Assembly (NCBI GenBank): GCA_963839925.1
Contig: CAWIWV010000001.1
Span: 1,798,001 to 1,862,000, forward strand
Source: Bog-756 sp963839925
GTDB lineage: Bacteria; Actinomycetota; Acidimicrobiia; Acidimicrobiales; RAAP-2
Direction of reading: 5' to 3'
DNA length: 64,000 nucleotides
Position numbers and translations under genes: made by a program. The notes under the pieces were generated by a model. That model worked only from the letters and a program-made list of their open reading frames with translations. It had not been told where the DNA came from and did no database searches. How positions within the stretch are numbered: the first letter of the stretch is position 1; every line of letters starts with the position of its first letter. Positions 16,580 through 26,122 of the stretch are shown piece by piece.

Positions 16580-17829
16580 GCCCTGAACGGGTGGGCGGCG
16601 AGCCCGTGCCGGGTCCGCTCCACGGCATCCGGGTACTCGACGTCGGGACCCGGATCTCCGCTCCGTTCTGTGCCGGCCTACTCGGCGAGCTCGGCGCGGA
16701 GGTCATCAAGGTAGAGCTCCCCGGCGGTGGGGATTTCATGCGATCGATCGGGCCGTTCATCGAGACAGACGCGGTCGATGCGGAAGCCGGCTACTCGCTG
16801 TTCTGGGCAGTCGAGGGCAGGGGAAGGCGCAGCGTCACCTGCGACCTCCGCAAGCCGGAAGGCCAGTCACTCTTCCGTCGCTTGGCCGCTGAGGCCGACG
16901 TCGTCTGCGAGAACTTCCGCCCGGGAACCATGGAGGAGTGGAATCTCGGCCCCGAGTCGCTCGACCCGAGGTTGGTCTTCGTGCGAATCAGCGTGTTCGG
17001 ACAGGACGGCCCGTACTGTCGGCGGCCCGGCCTCGACCGTCTCGGCATCGCGTACGGTGGGCTCCTCCACCTGACCGGCGAACGAGATCGCCCCCCGGTG
17101 CGTCCCGGAGTCACCATCTCCGACTACCTGACCGGGGTTTTCGCCGCGATGGCCGCGGTGGCGGGTCTCTACGGTCGAGACGCAGGACGTCAAGATGTGG
17201 GACGCGACCGTGGAGCCGTGATCGACGCTCCTCTCTACGGCGCAGTGCTCCGGGTACTCGAGTGGACGCTCGCCGGCTACGACCGATTGGGAGTGGTGAG
17301 AAATCGCGAGGGGAACCGACTCCCGACATCGGCGCCCCTCGACAACTATCGGACCGCGGATGGTGCGTACGTCTGCATCGTGGCGGGGTCGGACGCCAAT
17401 TTCGCCCGCCTCTGCCGAGCGATGGGTCGCCCCGAGCTCTCGACCGACGAGCGCTTCCTGACGCTGGCCCGGCGTGCGAAACGCGGCGACGAGATCAACG
17501 GCATCGTGGCGGAGTGGGCTGCGGGGCAGACGGCCGAAGAGGTCGAAGCGGCGTGCATCACCCACGACGTTCCTGTCGGAACTGCCTACAGCGCGGCCGA
17601 CATCTTCTCCGACCCGCATATGGCTGCACGGGAAGATCTCATCTCGGTGGAGGACCCGGTGATCGGGACCATCCGTCAGCAGGCGCCGTTTCCACGGATC
17701 GTCGGTCGTCCGACGCCGGTACCGGCCGGTGCACCCCGGCTGGGCGCGCACAACCAAGAGGTCTGGTGCGATCTCGTCGGGCTGTCCCCCGAGGAGCTGC
17801 AGCGAATGGAAGACGCCGGGGTGGTCTGA
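16576..17829 (+). CDS. CaiB/BaiF family (class III) CoA transferase
   Basis: A 417-residue CoA transferase. IRVLDVGTRISAPFCAGLLGELGAEVIKVE is the N-terminal Rossmann-like signature, CENFRPGTMEEW is the conserved region after it, and the RPGLDRLGIAYGGL segment holds the likely catalytic aspartate. It moves CoA between carboxylic acids without ATP. The start is probably the TTG at 16576 in a TTGA overlap with the hydratase stop; a GTG at 16591 is the alternative. It finishes the ACAD-hydratase-transferase unit. Confidence 0.88.
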   Translation: MSPERVGGEPVPGPLHGIRVLDVGTRISAPFCAGLLGELGAEVIKVELPGGGDFMRSIGPFIETDAVDAEAGYSLFWAVEGRGRRSVTCDLRKPEGQSLFRRLAAEADVVCENFRPGTMEEWNLGPESLDPRLVFVRISVFGQDGPYCRRPGLDRLGIAYGGLLHLTGERDRPPVRPGVTISDYLTGVFAAMAAVAGLYGRDAGRQDVGRDRGAVIDAPLYGAVLRVLEWTLAGYDRLGVVRNREGNRLPTSAPLDNYRTADGAYVCIVAGSDANFARLCRAMGRPELSTDERFLTLARRAKRGDEINGIVAEWAAGQTAEEVEAACITHDVPVGTAYSAADIFSDPHMAAREDLISVEDPVIGTIRQQAPFPRIVGRPTPVPAGAPRLGAHNQEVWCDLVGLSPEELQRMEDAGVV

Positions 17830-17870
17830 GCGCGGTCGCCAACTTGGCAACCTGCGGGTCCCTCGGCTGT

Positions 17871-18257
17871 CTACTTCCTGAGCGGAGAATCGATTCTGAT
17901 CAAGTTGTTGTCGATGTCGATGTGGACGGCCTCTCGCATCATGTAGGGAGTGTCGTAGGCATCGCTGGTACCACTCACCCCCGTGGCGCTCCAAACCCGC
18001 TCGAGCTCGTCGACATCATCGACCATCAAGTCGGCCGCAGCCGCTGTGGTCTTCGGGTCGTGGTCTGTCTTGAGAAAGAGATGGACTTCCGCGGCGCCGA
18101 ATCGGACCCACGCCCACTCCATCCCGTCTTCGAACGGCATCACAACAAAGCCGAGCTGTTCATAGTGGGCGAGTGCCGCCCGCATGTCACGAACCGGAAA
18201 ACACGGGGCGAAGCCGGTTCTCGGACGATGGTCCATGTCCGACCGATCGCCGCTCAT
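17871..18257 (-). CDS. VOC family protein (bleomycin-resistance-like)
   Basis: A 128-residue single VOC domain. GFAPCFPVRDMRAALAHYEQ opens it, WAWVRFGAAEVHLFL forms the middle strands and DLMVDDVDELERVW begins the second half. The metal-ligand histidine set of glyoxalase I is not obvious. A binding or sequestration role like that of bleomycin-resistance proteins is therefore as likely as catalysis. I use the ATG at 18257, 19 bp behind the fused ACAD stop; the ATG at 18236 is possible. It may be the last gene of the ligase-ferredoxin-ACAD operon. Confidence 0.7.
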   Translation of the reverse strand: MSGDRSDMDHRPRTGFAPCFPVRDMRAALAHYEQLGFVVMPFEDGMEWAWVRFGAAEVHLFLKTDHDPKTTAAAADLMVDDVDELERVWSATGVSGTSDAYDTPYMMREAVHIDIDNNLIRIDSPLRK

Positions 18258-18276
18258 CAGCTGCGTCCGAGCCCGA

Positions 18277-20505
18277 TCAGGCGCCGGGCTCGGGATCGCG
18301 GGGCAGACCGAGCAACCGCTCGGCGATGACATTCCGCTGCACCTCGCTGGTTCCTCCAGCGATGGTCAGGCACCGTGTGGTCAGAAATCCCCCCGTCCAC
18401 CGCGCTGCCGACCCGTCCATCGTCGCCCCCTCGGCGCCCAACATGCTCACTCCCAGCTCTTGCACCCGCTGCTCGTGCTCTGCACCGAGCAACTTGCGGA
18501 GGCTCGCTGCGGAACCAGGGTCGGTCCCGGCCAACGCCTGCAGGGTCGAACGATGGGTCATCAAACTGAGGGAGTGCGCTTCGGCCACGAGACCACCGAG
18601 CCGCACGCTCAGACCAGGAGACTTCATCTCGGGGTGCCGCTCGGCCATGCGCACCAAGGACTCGACGCCGATGCCGAAGGTCGAACCGGACGACATCTGG
18701 ACCCGTTCGTTGGCCAGGGTCTGCCGAGCCAGGGACCACCCTCCGTTCACCTCTCCGATCACGCACTCGTCGGGGACGAAGAGGTTGTCGAAGAACACCT
18801 CGTTGAACATGGCCATGCCGGTGAGTTCCCGAAGAGGTCGGATGTCCAACCCCTGCGAGCTCATGTCGACGATGAAGTAGGTGATGCCGAGGTGCTTCGG
18901 TGCCGACGGGTCGGTCCGGGCGAGACAGATGCCCCACTGTGCTTCTCGGGCCATCGAGGTCCACACCTTCTGGCCGTTGAGCAGCCAACCGCCGTCGGTC
19001 GGTTCCGCCCTGGTCGACAAGCTGGCGAGGTCCGAGCCGGCGCCCGGCTCGGAGAAGAGCTGGCACCAGTTGAGCTCACCCATCAGGGTTGCGTCGACCC
19101 ACCGCTCACGCTGCAGCGGCGTCCCGCTCGAGATGATCGGCGGGAGGGCCCACGCCCCGATCCCGATGTGCGGTCGGCTCAGACCCGATGCGCCGAGCAG
19201 CTCGTCGATGACCACCTGCTCGACCGCCCCGGCGCCCCTGCCATACGGCGCAGGCCAGTGCGGCATCACCATCCCCGCGTCGACCATCTTGCGGCGCCGA
19301 GCGGCACCCTCGGCGGCAGCGATCTCCTCGATGACCGGCACGAGCGCGGCTCTCGCTTGGTCGGCGTCTGCGGGCAGGTCGGCGGCCAAGGTGCGCCGCG
19401 CCCCCCGACCGACCACCGTTGCCACCTGGCCGCGATAGTCGTCCGGCTCCCCCATCAAAGCCCGGTCGGCCATCGCACGCTTCAGATAGAGGTGCGCGTC
19501 GTGCTCCCAGGTGAACCCGATCCCACCCAACAGCTGGATGCACTCCTTGGCCCCCTGTGCATAGCCGTCGAGGGAGATCGCACCGGCGGTCGCAGCGACC
19601 AGCTCGGCGTCGTCGGACGGTCCGCCACCGACCGCCATCGCCGCGTCCCAGGCCACCGCGGTCATCTGCTCCACCCTGATCGCCATGTCGGCCAACCGGT
19701 GCTTGACCGCTTGGAACTGCCCGATCGGCCGCCCGAACTGAACCCGGACCTTCGCGTACTCCGTCGCTGTTTCGAGGCACCAGCGCGCCCCGCCGGCGTG
19801 CTCCGCCGCCAGAAGCGCGAGCAGCACCTCGCGCACCCGTTGTGTGGTGAGTCCGGGAAGTTGGCGCTCCGGACCGACCGACATCGACTCGATTTCGACC
19901 GAGCCGACTCGACGCGTCGGATCCATGCTTGCGAGCGGGGTGATCTGGACCCGCTCGACAGCGCCGGTCACGTCCAACAACGACCAGATGACGTTGCCGT
20001 CCTGCCTGCGGGCCGGAGCGAGGATTACCGACGCGGTCGAGGCACCGAGCAACGGACGCAGTGTCCCGGACACGACGATGATGCCGTCAGCTTTCTCCTC
20101 CGAGACGTCGAGTGCCGAGTCCCCGAAGGAGGTGCCGGCCGGTGTGGAGCCGTCGACCAACCCGGGAACGAGCAGCGATGCCTGGTCCGGACTCGCCGCT
20201 TCGCAGACCAACGCAGAGGCGGCAACAGTCGGAAGGAGCGGCCCCGGCACCATCGCCCTTCCGGTCTCCTCGAGCAGCACCGCCAACTCGAGCAGTCCGA
20301 AACCCTCCCCTCCGAACTCCTCGGGAACGTGGATCCCGAGCCAGCCCTGCGCCGAGAGCTCCTTCCAGATCGGCTGGAGCTCCTCGACCTCAGCGTCGAG
20401 CAGCGTCCTCGGCACGCTCGGTGGGCAGTGAGACTCCAGCCAGCGCCTGAGCGTCGCCCGTTGTTCCTCGTGCTCGTGCGAGATCGCGATCGACATCCTG
20501 ATCAT
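18277..20505 (-). CDS. Fused double acyl-CoA dehydrogenase (FadE34/ChsE3-like)
   Basis: A 742-residue protein with two ACAD units in one chain. Residues about 1-345 form a partner-type unit ending in LLGGIGFTWEHDAHLYLKRA. Residues about 365-742 form a catalytic-type unit with FSEPGAGSDLASLSTRAE, GQKVWTSMAREAQWG, the ANER glutamate and IAGGTSEVQRNVIAERLLGLP. Mycobacterial FadE34 has this fused layout and acts on sterol side-chain CoA esters, so a bulky substrate is inferred. The ATG at 20505 overlaps the ferredoxin stop by four bases. Confidence 0.9.
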   Translation of the reverse strand: MIRMSIAISHEHEEQRATLRRWLESHCPPSVPRTLLDAEVEELQPIWKELSAQGWLGIHVPEEFGGEGFGLLELAVLLEETGRAMVPGPLLPTVAASALVCEAASPDQASLLVPGLVDGSTPAGTSFGDSALDVSEEKADGIIVVSGTLRPLLGASTASVILAPARRQDGNVIWSLLDVTGAVERVQITPLASMDPTRRVGSVEIESMSVGPERQLPGLTTQRVREVLLALLAAEHAGGARWCLETATEYAKVRVQFGRPIGQFQAVKHRLADMAIRVEQMTAVAWDAAMAVGGGPSDDAELVAATAGAISLDGYAQGAKECIQLLGGIGFTWEHDAHLYLKRAMADRALMGEPDDYRGQVATVVGRGARRTLAADLPADADQARAALVPVIEEIAAAEGAARRRKMVDAGMVMPHWPAPYGRGAGAVEQVVIDELLGASGLSRPHIGIGAWALPPIISSGTPLQRERWVDATLMGELNWCQLFSEPGAGSDLASLSTRAEPTDGGWLLNGQKVWTSMAREAQWGICLARTDPSAPKHLGITYFIVDMSSQGLDIRPLRELTGMAMFNEVFFDNLFVPDECVIGEVNGGWSLARQTLANERVQMSSGSTFGIGVESLVRMAERHPEMKSPGLSVRLGGLVAEAHSLSLMTHRSTLQALAGTDPGSAASLRKLLGAEHEQRVQELGVSMLGAEGATMDGSAARWTGGFLTTRCLTIAGGTSEVQRNVIAERLLGLPRDPEPGA

Positions 20506-20726
20506 CCATCCTCTGAGTGCTCTGGTGTGGTCGGGCCGTCCTCCACGATGGAGAGCGCCTTCGACGGGCATCCCTCCACCGCCACCCGGATCCGGTCCTC
20601 CGGGTCACCTGCCTGGTCGATGATCACCACCCGGGCGTCGTCGTCGAGATCGAAGGTGTTGGGTGCCCAGAACAGGCAGTTCCCCGAACCGATGCACACG
20701 TCGCGATCGATCCCCACCCGGATCAT
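20502..20726 (-). CDS. Small ferredoxin, three-cysteine type
   Basis: A 74-residue electron carrier. CIGSGNC provides two cysteines separated by five residues and EGCPSKAL the third, so the second cluster cysteine is missing. This pattern is typical of actinobacterial [3Fe-4S]-type ferredoxins that serve cytochromes P450 or other oxygenases. No P450 lies in this window. The gene is locked between a CoA ligase and the fused ACAD by four-base overlaps on both sides, which suggests it may instead take electrons from, or deliver them to, this acyl-CoA system. Confidence 0.88.
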   Translation of the reverse strand: MIRVGIDRDVCIGSGNCLFWAPNTFDLDDDARVVIIDQAGDPEDRIRVAVEGCPSKALSIVEDGPTTPEHSEDG

Positions 20727-22249
20727 GAACCGCCACCGCCAGCGTTCGCATGGGACTCGCGGAGCAGACGCTTTCGCACCTTTCCGTTCTGGTCGCGGGG
20801 GAGCTCGTCGACCACTTCCCACTGATGGGGGATCTTGTAGCGAGCCAGCCGGGAGCCGACGAACTCGGCCAGCTCCTCCGGCTCGACCTCCGATCGGAGC
20901 TGGACCATCGCCTTCAGACGCTCCCCGTCGCGGTCGTCGGGGACCCCGAACACCGCACAGTCCACGACGGCGGGGTGCTCGAAGAGCACCTCTTCGATCT
21001 CGCGGGGGGCGATGTTCACGCCGCCCCAGAGCACCATGTCCGACACCCGGTCTGTGATGGTCAGGTAGCCGTCCTCGTCGAGGTGCCCGATGTCACCGAC
21101 GGTGAACGCGTCGTCTCGCCACGCCCGGTCGGTTGCGTCGGGGTCGTTCCGGTAGCGGAAGCGACTCTGCCCGGGCGGCTTGACGTAGATGATCCCGGTC
21201 CCACCGGTCTCCACCGGTTCGCCGTCCTCGTCGAGTATCCGGATCTCGACCCCGGGCCACGGAAGCCCGACACTCCCCGGTCGGGCGCGCCACTCGTCGG
21301 GCGAGATGCGGGTTGCGCCTCCCTCACTCGCTCCGTAGAGCTCGTGGATCTCGGTCTGGGGAAAGGCGTCCATCATCTTGAACTTGACCGCGACCGGGCA
21401 CGGGGCTGCTGCGTGCACGATCAGCGAGAAGCTCGAGAGGTCGAGCGCCGCCCGTTCGGGCTCGGGTATCTCGAGGATACGGATGAAATGGGCGGGCACC
21501 ATGAACGAGCGGGTTCCCCGCCGCCGGCTCACCTCCGCGAGGAAAGACCGCGCCTCGAAGTGCTCGGTGATCACTGTGGTCGCACCGACGAACAGCGCAC
21601 AGAGCGTCCACCCGAGATGCGAGGCGTGATAGGCTGGACCGCTGACGACGTAGACGTCGTCCGCCGTCCAGCTCCAGAGTGCGACCTGCCCCTCGAGCCC
21701 GCGCACCAGACCGCTCCGGTCACCGAGGCTGGCGTGCTGCACTCCCTTGGGCCGTGCGGTGGTGCCTGACGTATAGAACATGAGCTGGGGTCCGGCCCCG
21801 CTGTCCGCGTCAGCGAGCGGATCTGCCGACTCGATCTCCGCCTCGTAATCGATCCCCACGGTGAGCGATCCGGCGGGATGTTGTTTCAGTGCCCCGGCCA
21901 GCTCGTCGCCGACACTCGCGTGCCCGACAACGACGCTCACATCCGCGTCGGCCAGGATGTAGGCGAGCTCGTCCGCCCGAAGGTGCCAGTTGACCGGCAA
22001 GAACGGGGCTCCGAGCATCCCCGCGGCGATCGCCACCTCGAAGATCTCAAAACCGTTGGGAAGGATCGCTGCGACCGGCTGGGTGGGGCCGGCGCCGAGC
22101 CTGGCGAGCACCGAAGCCAGTCGAGCTGCTCGTTGGTCCAGCTCGCCGTAGGAACGCAGGGCATCGCCGAGGACCAGCGCAAGCCGATCCGGCTCTGCGG
22201 CCGCGTGGGTGCTGACCCCCCGAGACGGAACCAACGTTCGTTCTCCCAT
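20723..22249 (-). CDS. AMP-dependent acyl-CoA synthetase/ligase
   Basis: A 508-residue ANL enzyme with all core motifs: FYTSGTTARPKGVQ, ELYGASEGG, DDAFTVGDIGHLDEDGYL and PRDQNGKVRKRLL with the catalytic lysine. It should activate a carboxylic acid feeding the downstream ACAD. The ATG of MGERTLVPSRG at 22249 lies eight bases behind a TAGTCT -10 candidate, and no family similarity exists upstream. Its TGA overlaps the ferredoxin ATG. It is divergent from the amine oxidase gene with a 74-bp gap. Confidence 0.9.
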   Translation of the reverse strand: MGERTLVPSRGVSTHAAAEPDRLALVLGDALRSYGELDQRAARLASVLARLGAGPTQPVAAILPNGFEIFEVAIAAGMLGAPFLPVNWHLRADELAYILADADVSVVVGHASVGDELAGALKQHPAGSLTVGIDYEAEIESADPLADADSGAGPQLMFYTSGTTARPKGVQHASLGDRSGLVRGLEGQVALWSWTADDVYVVSGPAYHASHLGWTLCALFVGATTVITEHFEARSFLAEVSRRRGTRSFMVPAHFIRILEIPEPERAALDLSSFSLIVHAAAPCPVAVKFKMMDAFPQTEIHELYGASEGGATRISPDEWRARPGSVGLPWPGVEIRILDEDGEPVETGGTGIIYVKPPGQSRFRYRNDPDATDRAWRDDAFTVGDIGHLDEDGYLTITDRVSDMVLWGGVNIAPREIEEVLFEHPAVVDCAVFGVPDDRDGERLKAMVQLRSEVEPEELAEFVGSRLARYKIPHQWEVVDELPRDQNGKVRKRLLRESHANAGGGGS

Positions 22250-22323
22250 CGCCGCAGAGACTACTGTCAACCGACATCGCCGATGCCCTGGGGGGACCTC
22301 GGCGCAGCCATCGGAGGAGAGGC

Positions 22324-24237
22324 ATGCCAGACCCGACCGCACCGGTCATCCATCCGCTCGAGCCGTTGCAGGCGGACGAGATCCGGGCTGCCGTTGCCGC
22401 GGTGTTGGAGAGCGGCCGACTCGCCGAGGGAGCGCTGTTCTCCACAATCACCCTGGACGAACCGTCCAAAGATGTCGTCCATGCCCACCGACCCGGGGAT
22501 GCGGTCCAGCGGCGTGTCCGTCTGGTCATCGTCCCCGGTCCCGAGAGCTCGGTGATCGAGGCGGTGGTGGATCTCCCGGAAGGAAAAGTCGTCGAGTGGA
22601 CCGAGCTCCCGGGCATGCGGCCGGCCCTCCTGTTCGACGACGCCTACCGGGCGACCATCGCGCTCCGCGAGAGCCCCGAGTGGCAGGCGGCCATGGAGCG
22701 ACGTGGGATCACCGACTTCGAGAAGGTCCAGATCGACCCGTGGCCGACCGGCAACTTCGGCAACCCGATCGAAGAGGACCGGAGGATCACCCGCTGCCTC
22801 TCGTACTTCCGTGAGGATCCCGACGACAACGGATACGCCCGTCCCGTCGAAGGCGTGATCGCCACGGTGGATTCCGCGCGAGGGATCGTGCTCGAGGTCC
22901 TCGACCTGGGTGTCGTGCCCCTGCCCGAAGGCCGCGGCAGCTACCGGCCAGAGGACAACCAACCCCTGCGGGCCGATCTCCGTCCGTTGGAGATCGTCCA
23001 GAAGGAGGGAGTCAGTTTCGCCCTCGAAGGCAACCTGCTCCGTTGGCAGAAGTGGTCCCTGCGGGTCTCGATGGACCCGCTCGAAGGCCTGGTGCTCCAT
23101 ACGATCGGCTACGAGGACGGTGGCGGCGGGATCAGACCGATCGTCTACCGGGCTTCGATCGACGAGATGGTCGTGCCCTACGGCGATCCCGGGCCTCTGC
23201 ACGGCTGGAAGAACGCATTCGACGTCGGCGAGTGGGGCCTCGGCCGGATGGCCAACTCGCTGGAGCTCGGGTGCGACTGCCTCGGGGAGATCACCTACCT
23301 CGACGCGACGTTCGCAAGCGAACACGGCCACCCTTACGTGGTGAAGAACGCGATCTGCATCCACGAGGAGGACTACGGGATCCTCTGGAAGCACAACGAC
23401 ATGAACACCAGCCACACCGAGGTCCGCCGGTCCCGTCGCCTGGTGGTGTCGTCGATCTCGACGGTCGGCAACTACGAATACGGCTTCTACTGGTACTTCT
23501 ACCTCGACGGCACGATGCAGCTGGAGGTGAAGCTGACCGGAATCATGTCCACCCAGGCGGTGGGCCCGGACCAGGCCACCCCGTTCGCCAACCCAGTGGC
23601 GCCCGGCTTGGCGGCACCGGTCCACCAGCACATGTTCAACGCCCGTCTCGACATGGACGTCGACGGGGGTCCGGTCAACGAGGTCTACGAGGTCTCGGCC
23701 GAGCCGCTCCCCACCGGTCCCGACAATCCGTGGGGAAACGCCTTCCGCCAAGTTGCAACCCGCCTCGAGTCGGAGCGTGCGGCGCAACGCGAGGTGGACC
23801 CGGCGAGCGCGCGGCACTGGCGGTTCGTGAATCCGGAATCGACCAACGGGCTCGGTCGTCCGGTCGCCTACAAACTGCTCCCGGGGCCGACGCCCACCTT
23901 GCACGCCCAGACCGACTCACCGATCGGCCGCAGAGCCGGCTTCGCACGCCACAACCTGTGGGTGACTCCGTATGCCCACGACGAACGACGTGCGGCGGGC
24001 AACTACCCCAACCAGCACATCGGAGGCGACGGACTCCCCCGTTGGACGGCAGCTGATCGTTCCCTGCTCGGTACCGACGTCGTCGCCTGGTACACCTTCG
24101 GGGTGACCCATCTGCCACGGCCCGAGGACTGGCCGGTGATGCCGGTCGAGTACTGCGGCTTCCATCTGATCCCGGTCGGCTTCTTCGACCGCAACCCGAG
24201 CCTGGACGTTCCTCCCCCGGCGGATCACTGCTCATGA
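22324..24237 (+). CDS. Primary-amine oxidase (copper/TPQ-dependent)
   Basis: A 637-residue copper amine oxidase that converts RCH2NH2 to an aldehyde with release of NH3 and H2O2. The topaquinone precursor is Y384 in GNYEYG. Copper ligands are H434 and H436 in VHQHMFN, plus a late His, most likely H596 in VTHLPRPEDWPVMP. The catalytic base is D300 in AFDVGEWG. No signal peptide is visible, so it should be cytoplasmic, as in many actinobacteria. A strong Shine-Dalgarno GGAGGAG precedes the ATG. Peroxide and aldehyde handling are not encoded alongside it. Confidence 0.93.
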   Translation: MPDPTAPVIHPLEPLQADEIRAAVAAVLESGRLAEGALFSTITLDEPSKDVVHAHRPGDAVQRRVRLVIVPGPESSVIEAVVDLPEGKVVEWTELPGMRPALLFDDAYRATIALRESPEWQAAMERRGITDFEKVQIDPWPTGNFGNPIEEDRRITRCLSYFREDPDDNGYARPVEGVIATVDSARGIVLEVLDLGVVPLPEGRGSYRPEDNQPLRADLRPLEIVQKEGVSFALEGNLLRWQKWSLRVSMDPLEGLVLHTIGYEDGGGGIRPIVYRASIDEMVVPYGDPGPLHGWKNAFDVGEWGLGRMANSLELGCDCLGEITYLDATFASEHGHPYVVKNAICIHEEDYGILWKHNDMNTSHTEVRRSRRLVVSSISTVGNYEYGFYWYFYLDGTMQLEVKLTGIMSTQAVGPDQATPFANPVAPGLAAPVHQHMFNARLDMDVDGGPVNEVYEVSAEPLPTGPDNPWGNAFRQVATRLESERAAQREVDPASARHWRFVNPESTNGLGRPVAYKLLPGPTPTLHAQTDSPIGRRAGFARHNLWVTPYAHDERRAAGNYPNQHIGGDGLPRWTAADRSLLGTDVVAWYTFGVTHLPRPEDWPVMPVEYCGFHLIPVGFFDRNPSLDVPPPADHCS

Positions 24238-24295
24238 GGATCAAAGGGTGGTCATTTCGGAAGATCGTTCCGGTGAGACGAGAACGAGACTGGCA

Positions 24296-24301
24296 TAGGA
24301 T
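24296..24301 (+). promoter_or_regulatory. Candidate -10 box, leaderless promoter of the monooxygenase trio
   Basis: TAGGAT fits TANNNT and ends six bases before the GTG start at 24308. No Shine-Dalgarno sequence is visible. The 70-bp gap after the amine oxidase stop leaves room for an independent promoter. Confidence 0.45.
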
Positions 24302-24307
24302 CGTGTC

Positions 24308-26122
24308 GTGACTGAGCCCACCGTCTACGACCCGGATGCCGTACGCGCCAAATACCTGGCCGAGCGGGACAAACGTCTGATTCCCGGCCGGGCCGAGATC
24401 CGGGACCTCCGGACCGATGAGTACTTCGCGAGCTACCGCGAGGATCCGTTCACACCGCTCACCGAGCGCGAGCCGGTCGCAGACGAGGTCGACGTGGTGA
24501 TCATCGGCGGGGGCATCGCCGGGCTGGTCGCGGGAGCCGAGCTCCGGAAGGCCGGCGTCGAGCGGATCCGGATCATCGACCAGGCAGGAGGGGTGGGCGG
24601 TACCTGGTACTGGAATCGCTACCCGGGCGTGATGTGCGACGTCGAGTCGTACATCTACATGCCGATGCTCGAGGAGCTCGACACCATCCCTGCTCGCCGC
24701 TACGCCTGGGGAGAGGAGATCCTCGAGCATCTCCAGGGCATCGCCAAACGGTACGACCTCGAGTCCGACGCCCTCTTCCACACCGGGGTGACCCGCGCCG
24801 AATGGGACGACGACGACGCCCGGTGGCGGGTGTACACCGATCGTGGCGATGTGGTCCGGTGCCGCTGGTACGTGCTGGCTGTCGGGATCCTCAACCTCAT
24901 GAAGCTCCCGACGATCCCGGGGATGGAGGAGTTCAAGGGACGTTCGTTCCACTCGGCCCGCTGGGACTACGACTACACCGGTGGCGGGCCTCATGAGCCC
25001 CTCGACAAGCTGTCGGACAAGACGGTCGCCCTGATCGGCACCGGCGCAACCGGCATCCAGTGCGTACCGCCCCTCGCCGAATCCGCGAAGCAGGTGTTCG
25101 TCTTCCAGCGCACACCCTCGGCGATCGGCGTCCGGGGCAACCGACCGACCGAGCCCGGCTTCGCCGAGGACTTCGAGCCCGGCTGGCAGAAGCACCGCAT
25201 GGACAACTTCCAGGCGATCATCATGGGTCGACCGGTCGAGGGCGATCTCGTCGACGACGGTTGGACCCACCACTATGCGGCCATCCAGCACCCCCCACGC
25301 ACCGAGGGAATGACCGTCGAGGATTTCATCCGGGCTGGTGAAGAGTTCGACTACTCGATCATGGAGGAGCATCGCCGTCGAGTCGAAGAGCTGGTGACCG
25401 ACCCGGCGACTGCCGAGATCGTGAAGCCCTACTACCGCTACCTTTGCAAGCGACCCTGCTTCCACGACGAGTACCTACCGGCGCTCAACGCACCCAACGT
25501 GACCGTGGTCGACTGCCCGGCGGGGTTCGACCGGATCACCGAGCGCGGTCCGGTCGTCGGCGGCCACCAGTACGACGTGGACTGCATCATCTACGGCACC
25601 GGGTTCGAGGCCGAGCTCACCCCGATCTACCGGCGGGCGGGTCACGACATCATCGGACGGGGTGGAGTGAGCCTCGCGGAAAAGTGGGGAGAGGGCGCAG
25701 CCAGCCTGTTCGGCATGATGAGCCGCGGCTTCCCGAACATGTTCATCATGCCGGCACCCGGGCAGCAGGCGGTGGTGACGGTCAACTACACCCAACTCGC
25801 CGTGCTCGGTGCCGAGTTCGTCGGGCGGACCATCGGCCAGCTCGGCGAAAAGGGTGTCGAGGTCTTCGACGTGAGCGCCGAAGCGGAGGAGGCATGGACG
25901 AAGGAGATCGTCGATACCTTCGTCGACAGCAGCTCGATCATGTCTCTCTGCACCCCCTCCCGCATCAACAACGAAGGCCATCCCGAAGCGCTGAACCCGC
26001 GCAACACCAACTACGGGCGGGGCTTCGGTGATTGGTTCGCCTACCGCGAAGTGCTCGAGCAGTGGCTCGACGCCGGGAACCTCGAGGGTCTCGAGCTCGA
26101 GGTCCGCACTCCTTCGCCGTGA
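24308..26122 (+). CDS. Flavin-containing Baeyer-Villiger monooxygenase
   Basis: A 604-residue class B flavoprotein monooxygenase. The FAD-binding GGGIAG is near residues 67-72, GGTWYWNRYPGVMCD at 97-111, and the NADPH-binding GTGATG at 244-249. The BVMO fingerprint FxGxxxHxxxWD is intact (F209, G211, H215, W219, D220). That D distinguishes it from ordinary flavin monooxygenases and predicts insertion of oxygen next to a ketone to give an ester or lactone. Length matches phenylacetone/cyclopentadecanone-type enzymes. Its TGA overlaps the next GTG, coupling it to the SDR. Confidence 0.92.
   Translation: MTEPTVYDPDAVRAKYLAERDKRLIPGRAEIRDLRTDEYFASYREDPFTPLTEREPVADEVDVVIIGGGIAGLVAGAELRKAGVERIRIIDQAGGVGGTWYWNRYPGVMCDVESYIYMPMLEELDTIPARRYAWGEEILEHLQGIAKRYDLESDALFHTGVTRAEWDDDDARWRVYTDRGDVVRCRWYVLAVGILNLMKLPTIPGMEEFKGRSFHSARWDYDYTGGGPHEPLDKLSDKTVALIGTGATGIQCVPPLAESAKQVFVFQRTPSAIGVRGNRPTEPGFAEDFEPGWQKHRMDNFQAIIMGRPVEGDLVDDGWTHHYAAIQHPPRTEGMTVEDFIRAGEEFDYSIMEEHRRRVEELVTDPATAEIVKPYYRYLCKRPCFHDEYLPALNAPNVTVVDCPAGFDRITERGPVVGGHQYDVDCIIYGTGFEAELTPIYRRAGHDIIGRGGVSLAEKWGEGAASLFGMMSRGFPNMFIMPAPGQQAVVTVNYTQLAVLGAEFVGRTIGQLGEKGVEVFDVSAEAEEAWTKEIVDTFVDSSSIMSLCTPSRINNEGHPEALNPRNTNYGRGFGDWFAYREVLEQWLDAGNLEGLELEVRTPSP

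Noticed and set aside
17838..17848. GCCAA-C-TTGGC dyad between the CoA transferase and VOC genes
   Set aside because: Arms of five bases with one central base are too short to call a terminator or operator.
22267..23904. Long minus-strand open frame opposite the amine oxidase
   Set aside because: No family features; it is the mirror of a well-supported copper amine oxidase.
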